64,000 bases of DNA from Rotaria sp. Silwood1 (lineage: Eukaryota; Rotifera; Eurotatoria; Philodinida; Philodinidae): positions 421,008 through 485,007 of the forward strand of contig CAJNOP010000096.1 of NCBI GenBank assembly GCA_905250075.1, given 5' to 3'. How positions within the stretch are numbered: the first letter of the stretch is position 1; every line of letters begins with the position of its first letter. Shown in pieces: positions 25,292-37,481 of this stretch. A program made the position numbers and the translations under genes. The notes beneath the pieces are model-generated. The model worked only from the letters and a program-made list of their open reading frames with translations. It made no database searches and was not told where the DNA came from.

Positions 25292-26060
25292 CTAGTCGAA
25301 GATCATTGACAAAGCTAGTTCATCAACAAAATGATTATCTTGTACACGTTTAAAAGATTGTCTTAAGCGTCCTTCTATTTGAAAACCAAATTTTTTATAA
25401 AAATTTAAAGCTATTTCATTATCAACTTCTGCAAATAATTCAATACGTTTAATTGGTTTATCTTTTCTTAGTTCATTAATTATTTCACGTAGAAATTTTG
25501 TACCAATACCTTGACGATGAAAATTTGGATTTGTTACAAATGTTGATAAACAAATAGTATGTGAAAAACGTCGTTTTAAATGTTGTGCAATACATGTAGC
25601 TGCTACTTGTCCGTCACTATTCTCATATACATACAATGTTCCAGATGTTGTTAATTCATTAAATAATGGTAGAAATTCTTCTTTACTCATAATTTCAAAA
25701 CTTAAATATGGATTAACTACTGGATGCATATAGATTGAATAGAGTGCATCAAAATCATTATCTGTTCCTAAACGTAACATTGATATATAATATTAAAGTA
25801 AAAAGCGAACAGAAAAAAACCTTTTGAAAACTTTCTTATTCGTTCGTTTCGTATTCAAATAAAGAGTTTAGCTGCACGAAACAATAGATGTCTCTTAAAT
25901 GATATATTCTTAAGTAAAAGACAATCGCCAGACTGCTACATTTAACTATGCATCAACCATTGAATGTAGCTAGGAGACTGTTCGAATTGATGAAGCATTT
26001 TTGAGTTTGAATGCTATACACAAGATAGATCTCAATAACGTATGAAAAAGCTTGTTAGCA
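24820..26060. repeat. Duplicated block, copy 2 (contains GNAT gene 2)
   Basis: Same orientation and order as 22060-23260. The 3' flank has diverged more than the 5' flank. Confidence 0.8.
25292..25780 (-). CDS. GNAT-family N-acetyltransferase, paralogue 2
   Basis: A second intronless 162-aa GNAT. It has the same HRQGIG acetyl-CoA loop and NFYKKFGF helix as paralogue 1. By eye 31 of 162 residues differ. Eleven of these fall between residues 67 and 82, the segment leading into the acetyl-CoA-binding strand, and others lie near 136-143. The frame is fully open, so the copy appears functional. Clustered change in an otherwise conserved pair suggests altered acceptor specificity, which is inference. 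Confidence 0.88.
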   Translation of the reverse strand: MLRLGTDNDFDALYSIYMHPVVNPYLSFEIMSKEEFLPLFNELTTSGTLYVYENSDGQVAATCIAQHLKRRFSHTICLSTFVTNPNFHRQGIGTKFLREIINELRKDKPIKRIELFAEVDNEIALNFYKKFGFQIEGRLRQSFKRVQDNHFVDELALSMIFD

Positions 26061-27330
26061 CAACTCTTTAGGGCTAACATGTTATTCTTTAGTCTCAGTA
26101 CGCTTATACAAGATACTTGAATTGAAAAAATCTCTTTCAATAAAGATGACGTTGTGTATATAAATATTGCTTCTGTCATTCATTTTTGATTGTAAAAGAG
26201 TAACAAAGAATCTTACTAAAATCAAAAAGTTGGTAGATTACTGTGTTGTTAATTTAAATTTAATTCTGTCTCAGAAAACTTGAAAAATGACAATGATTTT
26301 CAATAGATGACACTTATTGTAGTACGATTCTAGTTTCTATTGAAATCAGACCGAAAAACAGATAAATTAAACATGATTTTCTTCGCAAATATTTGACTAT
26401 GATTTTAGTACGAAACTTAAGAATTTCTTCCAAAAGACATAATAATAACAACCTAAGGTAATTCTAAAAGTTTGAAACTACTTAAAATTCAATTGTGTAT
26501 GAAAAGAGTTTTAATTCGAGATATACTATCATTGAGTTTCTACAATTTTTTCCAAAACTTGTTTGTAGACAAGGAAATCATATTACTTGAAAGACAGCAC
26601 ATTCAATGTATTTTTCCCGAGATTCGTAAGACATCATTATAATTTCATCTTCTCGATCTTTCGTTCAAAATGTATGATAAATTGTTATTATTACTTTGAT
26701 GAGTTCAACCAGTCTAATTTTAGAGTTCGTATATTGCTGCATAAATAAGTCAATCATAACCTTTTTTTAGTGATTATGTATCAAATTTAGCTTTTTTCAT
26801 CAATATCGAGTCAAAGAAAACATCAAAACCGTTTAAGATTGAAATTTATGTCCATTTAGGTCTCATCATTTGTACGGAAGGAAAATTTTCAATCTTTTCA
26901 TTGAACTTATTATTTTGAACAGTATCGGTTTCATCAAAATCAACCAACAGTCTTAACTGTTTCGAGTAAAAAACTAAGAGAAAAAAAGAGACAGAGTAGG
27001 TTGTCATAGTATGGATACGTTGAATTGAGTCTAAAAATAAATGATTGTTGATATTTTTTTCATAAATGTTTGAATCATTTAATCATTGCTCGTCAACATA
27101 TCAACAAATCAAATATTTGTCGCATGTTTTTTTTTTATTGTATATTTCTTTTTCATTTCTCTTTTCTACCATGGGTCACACCATTGCTTTTGTGTTCATT
27201 TCGTCACACATGAGTAACTAATAAAAAGAAACGATTTATTATTACTTGTATCTATATATTGAATCACATCGTGTGATATTACTTATTTAGTTTCTGTCAT
27301 TGCCCTTGAAATAGTTGCTCTCGTTTTCAA
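25781..27330. other. Intergenic DNA
   Basis: The first 280 bp are the conserved 5' flank of acetyltransferase copy 2. The rest is AT-rich with no recognised gene. The divergent promoters of the acetyltransferase and the TerB-like gene must lie here. Confidence 0.6.
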
Positions 27331-27927
27331 ATGTCTAAACAAGCAGTTGATCAATTAATAACTCAATGGATATATCATGATTATTTTCATTATAAAGATA
27401 GACCACCTAAAGGTAATATTACTGCTAAATATGCTAAAGCACTTTTGGATGTAGCTGGTGCTGATGGTATACTTACTGAAGCGGAACGAAAATGGATTTT
27501 AGGTTATGCAGCAATACGTGGTAAGTTGTTTTATTTGAAAAGAATTAAATAATAATAAATCTTTAGAATATAATTTTTAGGTGTAAAACAAGAAGAACTT
27601 GATATTCTTAAACAATATAAAATAGGTTCTGAAGATACGACAGCTATTTTTAATAATGATAGTAAATTAAAAATTGCTGAACATTTTCAAGCTGAACTTA
27701 TTTATGATGGACTTCGAGCAGCAGCTGCTGATGGTGCATTAAAAACACGAGAACTTGATGCCATAGATGCATTAGCAAAAAAACTTGGTATGACTGATGA
27801 AAAATTTCAAGAATTACTTGAATTATATAGACAAGAAGAAGAACATCGACAAAAACGAATTGGATTGCTTTTTCCAAAAACTTATGCCGAAGCTATTAAA
27901 GCCATTGATACACATTATGGCCGTTAA
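27331..27927 (+). CDS. TerB-like (tellurite-resistance-type) helical protein
   Basis: Two exons (27331-27520, 27581-27927) join in phase 1 to 178 aa. The protein is all-helical and contains two acidic turns of the kind AGADGILTEAE and AAADGALKTRE, spaced like the metal-binding motifs of the TerB family. TerB proteins in bacteria are linked to tellurite and stress responses and to phage defence, with poorly known biochemistry. No signal peptide or membrane segment is visible, so it is probably cytosolic. The C-terminus (RIGLLFPKTYAEAIKAIDTHYG) is not typical of bacterial TerB. The family call is by motif only. Confidence 0.65.
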
Positions 27928-29687
27928 AATGAGTTTATTTTAATAAAAAAAAATAATGTTTTTTTTTCATGCGAGTTTTCATTTATTGAACTAGCATACA
28001 ATAAATTAAAGCTAACAATATTATGAAAGATTTCGATGCATCCATGAATGTTGCAGTCGTTGTTATTTGATTAAGTGAAAATCTGCAAATATCGACAAAA
28101 TTTACGATAACAACATAAATTATCATAATCTATGAATATAGTTAACATGAATCAATTCTAAGTATTTTTAATCTAATGATATCAATCAGAACATAACCAC
28201 TTAAATGAACTAAGGCATCACAATATAATACTGATTATCTATTGATGCTAATCATAGTTAAGGATAAATTTTCAATTTTACAATTAAGATAATTTGTAAA
28301 ATTTATATGAAAATATATATTTTAGACAATGTGAAAACTTCATGTACAAAAAACAATAGTTTGTACTTTGTGCTATTAAATACCATCGAGAAATTGCAAT
28401 GGTTATTGCTTATTGACACAAAAACAACGAAGGAAGGTTGCATCTATAAATTATTTGATTTTTTCAATTGTAATTAGATTTATTTAAGTTGCATTGATAG
28501 GAACGATTGTATGAGTTTACTTAGTCACCTTTACTTGTGTAACTCGAACAATGGCCACAATATTCAACATTATTTGAATCGGATTGATTCTATTTATTAT
28601 TGTTTTCTAATTTACTAGTAATTGTTGATGGTAGGTTTTTGAATAGATGACATCTGAATAACAATCTAGCTGATAGAATATATATAACATTTAATCATTT
28701 AGATTTTTATTTGAATAGTGATAGAAAAAGAAAATATTTAAAAAGATTTGATCTTTCGTAAAGATTTACAAGATTTTTTTTTGAAAATTCTTCAATAAAA
28801 AATGCAGTCAATTGACAAATATTCAATACTATTTGCAGAGCATTCTTATTAAAATAACTTATGAGTAACTATAGTTCGCATTTAAGTTCAATTAGTACTA
28901 TCTAATTTTTATTCATACATAAAGAATAAATGACCATGATAGGTTCATCAAGTATAGAAAACAATTTATTTATTAAACCAATGCGCATTCTCTTATAATT
29001 ACACATATTTATGTAATGATCAAGTATAGGAGTTAATAACTGAAGATTTGAAAAATAAGATTAGAATGCCGAGCAGTTTTTTTTTTTTTATCTTTTTATA
29101 TATCGAATATAAGGTCGTGCTCTTTAATATTCTTATCAATGTCATTATAGATATAAGAATAATGATTTTGTAATGATGCTGGATTCACATGATTTCATAA
29201 CGAAGATAATATGATTCTCAATTGTAAAATGATTAGGTTTTGTGATAAGATATTTTATACTAAAACAATAATATAAATATGAACGAGTACATTTTATTTC
29301 GTCTTTTTAGAAAGAACTACGATATATTTAGTTATGCGTATATGATTAAATTCCACAAGTGCAATCCTTTCTTTTAACTTAAAAGATCAAAGAAATGCCT
29401 TTTTTTTTCTCGGATAATAAATAACTAATGTCATCATTTTCATGCAATTTATCTGCAAAAGAAACTCATTTGAGGTTTGTTTATTGGTGTGGATTATCTC
29501 TTTGCCATCATCCACACCCTTCTATCTCGTTATTTCGCTTCATGTCTGTTCGATATAATGATAAAAAAAACAAAACATTGTTAGTTAATTTTATTTCATC
29601 AAAAAAGATTTGCCTTCTTGATTTTACATAGGATGAATACTCAAATATAAATTATATACATAAATGTAAATGAAAAAAATAAATATT
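27928..29687. other. Intergenic DNA, nothing recognised
   Basis: 1.8 kb of AT-rich sequence between convergent genes. A 67-codon frame at 29428-29631 has no domain. No RNA gene or clear repeat was found. Confidence 0.6.
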
Positions 29688-31265
29688 TTACACATGCGCC
29701 GATGGAATGTGATGACGACAAACAGGACATATACCTGTTATTGACAGCCATTGAGCTACACAACTATCATGAAAGATATGACCACATGGTAGTTTTTTTA
29801 CTTTTTCATTAGCCTGATAATCCACTTGACAAATAGTACTAGAAAAATATTTAAAATGAAAAATAAAAAATAAGAGATTATTATTGAAAGATATTTCATA
29901 TAATTTTTTTTTACTAACCATTCAGTTTGATTGAATTGATCAGATGCTTGATCAAAAGCTACCATTGGTAAGGCATCAATAGTACCTGGTGATGAAGGAG
30001 GATTTTCACTGGATGTAGGAGATATAGTTGTTATTCTTTCCTAAATAGAAAGAATAACAGTCAAGTTTCAAATCTTTAAAAACAAGACATACATTAAGCA
30101 TTGTCAGAAGTGGAACAGTAATCGATGCTGGAAGACAAAGTGCAAGACAACCACCAATTGTAAATCCAAGACAACAAACAAGAAATGTAAGAGGCCAAAT
30201 AATGAATGGAAAAAAAATGCGAATTAATTGCCATATCCAAAGAGTTCTATAAAGATCGGGAGCTACTACAGCACACAATCCACCTACACGAGGTTGAAAT
30301 AGAAGAACGGCACCAATTGCATAATAGTAAATTATAACGACAGTTATAGAATAAGATATCATATAATGAATTGCTGATAAATATATGAAAAGTCTTCGTA
30401 AATTTGTTAAACGATAAAAAAGTTGATTGATAATGGCACCAAGTAGATTAATACCAATAGTACAACCAGCTAAAATAAGTCCAATATAGGCATATAATTT
30501 GAGTGGTGCACCGAAATATAGATCTTCAATACTAGTGTATTCGCATTCTATTTTTTTAGTTTTAATAGTAGCAAATGCTACAACACCCAAGTAAATTAGA
30601 TCAACAATAATCTGTACAATAACTATAAGACATTCCATTATTAATGATCGTCGTATCGGTAGTGAAGGTTTTGGTGGTGACATAAAAGTTAAAAGACATG
30701 TATTGAAACATACAATACCAAGATAGAAACGAATAAGTTGACAATCATTATTTGTTGGCTTTTTCGATGCAAATACGTGAAAGATACCGATGATAGCGGT
30801 AATAAGTTTGAGAAAATGAAAAATACTGCGTAGAGAAGATCCTTGACGATATCGATCCGAATTTGTTGCTTCCAATTGAGTCATACGGTACAATGAGCAG
30901 TTTCGAACAAAACAAAGAAGAGTAGAGCAAAGTGTGATAGTACCAAAAATTAGTATGCAAATTGATAGTACTACAAAACGATTCGAGACACTACACGTTT
31001 TTGTACCATAGTAAAGACCAATAGAAAGAAGAATAATATCAATAACATTGTAACATATACGAAGTAGACTACCAGAACATACAAAATCAAGCTGAGTTAA
31101 TATATCAACCCATGTTGAAGATTGTCCGTTATTATTAGTAACAGAAGCGTCCGTTCTGTTAGATGCAATAATTGAATCACTGTGAATCAAGGTATTTGTT
31201 ACACGATTAAGCAGTCGACCACTAGCACCGGCCGATCGACCACTATTGTCTGCTTCCGTAGACAT
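29688..31265 (-). CDS. Multi-pass membrane RING-H2 E3 ubiquitin ligase
   Basis: Three minus-strand exons (31265-30093, 30040-29919, 29838-29688) join in phases 0 and 2 to 481 aa. The N-terminal 60 residues are Ser/Asn-rich and cytosolic. Many hydrophobic segments follow, and the region before the RING is short and Ser/Pro-rich. The C-terminal RING-H2 has all eight ligands: C432, C435, C450, H452, H455, C458, C469 and C472; the first cysteine codon is split by the last intron, which confirms the splice. Such proteins transfer ubiquitin to membrane clients, often in ER or endosomal quality control. The ATG at 31265 is preferred because the frame upstream crosses a likely 3' splice site (TTACAG), suggesting a 5' UTR exon. 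The client is unknown. Confidence 0.85.
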
Positions 31266-34200
31266 AGTAGACGAACGAACAAAATCTGTAACAAGAAAAA
31301 TATAAAGCAAACTTGATTTTTATATCGAGACAAACTGTTTTTTAATGTGAAACGAATATTTTGTGAAAAAAGAAAAAAAGAAAACAAATAAGCATTCAAG
31401 AAAGGAAGAAAAGAAATCCAAATAAAAATTGCTTTTATATAGACTCAATAAAAACATCGGTATCATTTATCGTAGACAAAGATATGAGTGAAATATCTGA
31501 TCCCTATATTAAAAGAAAAAAAAAAGAAAAAGAGAGGAAAAAGTATCAAATGGATTCTTGACTGCATGATTGATACACTGTGATTGCATCTGTGTTTTGC
31601 GTTTTTTTTCACTCTAACATGTAAACACACAAAACTATTAGATACGTTGTCATCATCGTTTTGTATGACTTCATCCAGTTTGGTTGGTCTTCAATTTTGT
31701 ACAATGAATAAGCCAATTCAGATTAACCAATCATATGATAAGGTCCTGCAGAATTCTAACTATGATTCTTATCTGATCGTATAAGATTGAATAGAGATTG
31801 CAGGCAAAAATCATTTCCTCAGAGATCTTATATTCAATCCTACTCTAAGACTCGTTAAAGGTCTTATTGTTTCATTAGATGTCGCTATCGAATGGTAGGA
31901 AATTTTATGTTTTAGTAAGATCTTTGAGAAATCAAGTATTAAAATTGAATGTAAGAGTTCACACATGATGATTTTTCATATGATTTTGATATGATTTTAT
32001 TTGATCTACAAGACTTTACATCTGATTGTTGGAGTAAGAATCGGATGGTTTCCTCTGTTATAGTTAGAAGCAGGAAAAACAAGAAAAAAGTTACTGTAAT
32101 GGGTGCGTGAGCAAAACTAACAAGAAGACTAATAACAGTTACTTATTTTTATTTTCTTTCAGAGTAATATGCTGAAAGTAAGATGGGTGAGGGTGTGGAT
32201 GAAGAAAAGATCTATAACCACCTATATAGTTTGCTTTATATAGATTATAGGGATTACAAATTTAAATAGTTATGTTTTCAATGATGATTCACACTTTTGT
32301 GTAGCCAGACGTGCAAAGATTGAATATACAAGTATCATGTTTTCTTCGAGGCTGGTCTCACTATTTCATGACATGCTTATTCTTTGTTATTAATTCAGTT
32401 ATATTATAGGAAGAAATACATTTCTTAAATCGAAACATGATACTCGATCGGCATTGATTTTTCTTCAACGATCAGATTGTCAGTCTTTACTTTCATCATT
32501 CCAACATACAAATGTTTTACATAATGAGTTAACATTAAATACAACATCTGTAAATTACTACAGTAGTCAGATAGTGTGCCATTGAAGTGAATGCTATCGT
32601 TCGAACAGACACAACTCAGATATACATTCACATCTACTATCCTATGACACAAATATCGACATTTTTATTTCAAGGTTTGTGGCTTAACGAAATAGTGAAT
32701 ACAGGCACACAACTTTTTAAATTTATATTGAATTGATATGTGAAAAAAAGACATTTTTTAGAAGCCTGTTTATATATAATTAATTTATTTTTCTTGGCAA
32801 TTTAGTTCAAGAGTAGCGTCTTTCACAAAGTTGACTATTCGAAAGAACGCACCTGAGAAGCTGTAAAAAAGTGTTTGCGAGCTTCTATATTTACCCTATA
32901 ACAAATGTTGACAGTTAATATCGTCTCCTTATACCGTCATGAAGACATACGATTATATTACAGAATCATATAAAACACTAAAAAATACTACCGTCTATAT
33001 CCTTTCACGGCATAATATTACGATCGTATTCTTTGTTTAACAGTATGATGTCTCTGAATAATATAAAGATGTTTTATCTTCATGTGACGAGAATCTGTTT
33101 TGTTCCAAACAGTGTAAGAAAAATAGGGCTTTTTCAGGCACTTAGGGTTTCATTAGATATTGAATCGAAGTAAATTTCATTACGAACAATGCTCATTGAC
33201 AATTATAAGTTGTTTTTTTGTTCACTCTGCACGACTATCAGATTTTTATCAGATAAGTATCAACACAGAAGATAAAAACTAATACAATCATTTTGACGAT
33301 CATGTTATAGAGTTTCAATGAAGATTTTGCCGGATATTGAGAATTTAAGAGAAACTCAACCATAGAAGAATATTATGAACTATCAGTGAATATTGCCATG
33401 ACACCACTCTTCGAATCAGATAGACAAAATACAATGATAACATGTGATACATGAGCGAACTATGATTTCGTTTGTGAACACGTGATCAAATTTGTACTTA
33501 AAAGTCTCTATAGTGTTTTTTTTTCAAGAATGGAGAAGTATGATGCTAAGTTAAGTACTATCTAGGGCTACTATATTGCCATTATTTTATACTATCTATA
33601 ATCATTTGCCTTATCTTTTATTATTTTAATAATGCTAAGCTTTAACTGTTTTTTCTTAAGGATAAAAATTTGAAAGTAATAAATACAATATGACATATAT
33701 ATGGTGAACAGGTATGCCATTAGTACCTAAGGATTGCATCACCTTCTAGCTGCATGTTCTTTGTTTCGATTTTCTTTTACAATAGAAATAAAGAGTTTTC
33801 CTAACTTTATTTCTCTATTTATCAAATATTGATGAAACTTTTGATAAAGGGAAATTGTTAGATTTTCTTTTTCTATAGACATGTACATGTGCATATTTTT
33901 TTTTTTGATTTTTCCTTAAGACTATAAGTTGAGATAATTTTTCGATGCTTGTTTATGAAGAAAGTAAATTTAATTTTTCTTAATTAGCTAATGACGAGAA
34001 AAATAAATATTACGTAGTTCTTACACAACGGTCAGATATGGATATGAGTGCGAATTTCCTCTTCATCTAGATTCTTACTCACAGCCATACCTATGATTCT
34101 TTCGTCGTTGAAATGAGCTCAACATTTTGCATTGATCTAAACTTCTTGTGGAAGCTCTCTGAAGGCTTAAATTAAGACTTAGTTAAGCCTAAGCCATATC

Positions 34201-34816
34201 AAAACTACACTTTCAATGATAAAAAGTGATTTCGCATAAAAAGTTAGATCTTGAAGAAAATTGTTCAGTTAAATTCATGCTAGCTACCCAAAAAAATAGC
34301 CGAACGATAAAGCTTATATTAGTCTTGTAGTAATCACCTGTTAATATCAATGTAGTTGATTTAGTTTATGATTTGAATGTGTCGCTTAACAATGAAGTTT
34401 AAGGATCCAAGTGTAGGCTTCGTTGAGTCTTAAAATGAAACCTAGGCTTTCTAGCTTACGATTAATTCTGGGTAAAGTTCAATTTATTATCCTTATTTTC
34501 GATTGAAACTGAAATCCTGAGTCAAACTAAATAGAATGTTCAATAATACAGATTATCGTAAAATTCTTCTTTGTCAGACTTCTGAAAGAAGCAAAAAAAA
34601 AAACTCGAATGCTGATTAATGTGGATTTTCCAAATACGAGATGTAGCATTAGAATGAAATAGTGTTTAGGTAGTAGCATCCAATTAGCATTATTTTTTAT
34701 GTTAATACATATATTTCAGATAACTTTCTAAGAGATACCCAGACATGATACCTGTGTCTTTCCAAGGGCCCCCAAGACATCATATCTGTAAATTTTCGTT
34801 AGTCACCTTGATATTA
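31266..34816. other. Intergenic DNA, nothing recognised
   Basis: 3.5 kb of AT-rich sequence upstream of the RING-H2 gene. Open frames are short (for example 31584-31784 and 32425-32652) and lack domains. No RNA gene or clear repeat was seen. Confidence 0.55.
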
Positions 34817-35411
34817 CAGGGTGGTCCAAAAGTTATCTACCAGTCTTAAATTGCGAATAACTTTTGTTGGGTACAAGATCTAGACCTGTAGTTTTCACCA
34901 TTCGAAAGAGTGATGTTCGGACCATCGTTCTATATAATATTCACTAAGACGAAAGATGCTTTTTTTATAGGAGCTTTTTAATTGGCATTCTTTTTTTTTG
35001 TGTATTTTCATCAATTTTCACAATAATCTCGTCTCAAATTACGCCAAAATGTAGCTCATAGCAACCATTTTTCGCTATACAAGTATCACTAGTTTTCGAA
35101 GGCTCACTTGAGAAAAGAGGTCGACGGAACAATGCATAAAGTGATAATTTTATAGCGAAAAATGGATGATTTGAGCTACATTTTGGCGTAATTTGAGACG
35201 AGATTATTGTAAAAATTGATGAAAATATACAAAAAAAAGAATGTCAATTAAAAAGCTCCTATGAAAATGCATATTTCATCTTAGTGAATATTATATAGAT
35301 CGATGGTCCGAACATCGCTCTTTCGAATGGTGAAAACCGTAGGTCTAGATCTTGTTTCTATCAAAAGTTATTCGCAATTTAAGATTGGTAGGTAACTTTT
35401 GGACCACCCTG
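34817..35411. mobile_element. 595-bp foldback element with mariner-like ends
   Basis: The arms (34817-35078 and 35151-35411) are about 260 bp each and nearly perfect reverse complements, with only about 72 bp between. The element starts CAGGGTGGTCCAAAAGTT and ends with its complement. TA flanks both sides (34815-34816 and 35412-35413), the target duplication of Tc1/mariner elements. There is no transposase, so it is non-autonomous. Confidence 0.9.
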
Positions 35412-37481
35412 TATATCTATAGCTTTCAAGAGCTCACCGGGTATGCTATCTTTAATTATGTAGGGTCTATCTCAACATCATATCTGTAGGTTTTCAAGGT
35501 ATTGAGGAGTACAAAATGCAAAAAGTAAGCCATGTTTTTTTGTTTCTTTTTATATAGTTAGATAAAACTCGACAACCTGAATAAGAGCATTTGTTTTTTT
35601 AGTTTCTCGTGCAGGATTCTTCCTAATAGAACTCGAGATTGTTTGATAGTGTTAAACAGTACATTGGCTCGAAAACTACATTTTTCCCATTAAGAACCTA
35701 GCATATTTTTATGATTAAATAAGGAATTTCTATTTCATATGGATTTCAAAATTGGTATGCTTGGATTCTTCATAAAAAACTGAGTTTGTCACAGTAATTT
35801 TCGGTACTCCTTAAGCATATTATCATGACAAAAAGTATTGGATCACAAAATGAGTTGCAGGCAAGATTTCAATAAATAGATGAGTTCTTATGAAATGCAA
35901 TCTTGTTTATTCTACGACATGGCATAGTTAACTTTAGTATGTCATTGGAAACGTCCCACATTGTCGTTGGGTCCAGAAAGTTTAGGGTCCAAACCTGGTT
36001 AACTGACAAATTTCAGATTCGAGCCGACAGGCTCTACCGTCTACTATAATCGCTATGAAAGTATACTCTGTCACCTACTCTTCTGTAGGAACCAGTAATG
36101 TTTGAATGTCCTTAAATATGTTTGTTCAAGGCTTTTTTTGTCTATTTTTTCCTGCAGTGGCCATGTCAAAGCTAGATTATTCAGTTTTGCTTTATAATCA
36201 TGGTTAATGTATGTACGTCAAGTGTAGGGTTCGATGTTAATGAAAGCTATCATAGTAATTAAGAAAATTTGTCGATAAAACATGAATCCCGGCCTATGAA
36301 AGAGAGACCCTTTTTCGATTGGCTGTCATGATAGGTTTATGTCACTGATTTTTTAACGGAACTACTTGGTTATGTTCAAATGCGTACGTAGTTTGTTTCT
36401 CTTTTGCCCTTACAACATGGCTATAGGCCAGATGTGTTAATTTTTGTTCTTTGTTTCAGATAAAAACAAGAAGATAAGTTGTAGGTATGATAATTTCTAT
36501 TGCTCTTCTTCTCTGTTTACCAGAGTTTCGACACTTTTTTAAAACAAAAGTAAAACGCTTAATTTTTGTTTTTATTTCAAGAAGAAACAACTGACAAGTT
36601 GAGATTTTATTTCCGCAAAACAAAGAAACAAAACCCAGTTTTGTTTTTATTTAAGAAAAAAAAGCTAACACTGCTGTCCTTATCATAAATTCTTTTCACC
36701 ATTTATTTTCTTTGTTCTTATTCTATTTGTCAATGCTGTCGACAAATGACAAGTTGTCAGCGACTAAAAATAGTGTCGATAGATTTTTTTTCTACCATCA
36801 GTGTAACAGCACAATTGATCATTCAAATCACTGCAGCGAGATTCAAAAGGACTAAACTCGTATTTTTCTATCGCCAATGCTGAGCTCGACTCTGAAACCA
36901 AAATCAGTATCAATCTTGTTATGTTTTACTTCCTATGTACAAAAATGACTATTTAACTAAATGCTGGCATACGTCTTGAAATCAAATTTTATAACAGTAA
37001 CATTTCGTTAGAAAGTACAGAAAACTATTTAATATTTTCCATGGCATTGTATTCATGTTGACACAAAAAAGCAAGATAATTTCGATTTGGTACTAGTATG
37101 AAAATAAAAATAGAAGAAAAGATAAGAACCGATAAAAACATTCAGATTGTTTATCATTGCATAACAGCATATCAAGTGTGCAATGCGTGCCCTTCATGCA
37201 AAAAAATATTCATTTTATTAAAATAAATGACATACAACTCCGTCTGCTGACAATTCGAATTCAATCAACTTATATAATCGTTTACAATCAGTTCGCAGTC
37301 AATCTTCGTAATCTGAATATTGCTAAAAGAAAATAGTTATTCTCATGTTTTCGATCACTTATTCTTTTTCTTAATAGGATGTATTATTTTAAGAATTCAG
37401 ATTATAAAAAGTACTACAAAACTTGTTTTGTACGGTACAATAATATTGCCTATTTTTATTGTTCTGTGTATAACATAACTA
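35412..37481. other. Intergenic DNA upstream of the Rab fusion gene
   Basis: AT-rich, no gene recognised. The promoter of the Rab fusion gene is presumably in the last few hundred bases, without a clear TATA element. Confidence 0.55.
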
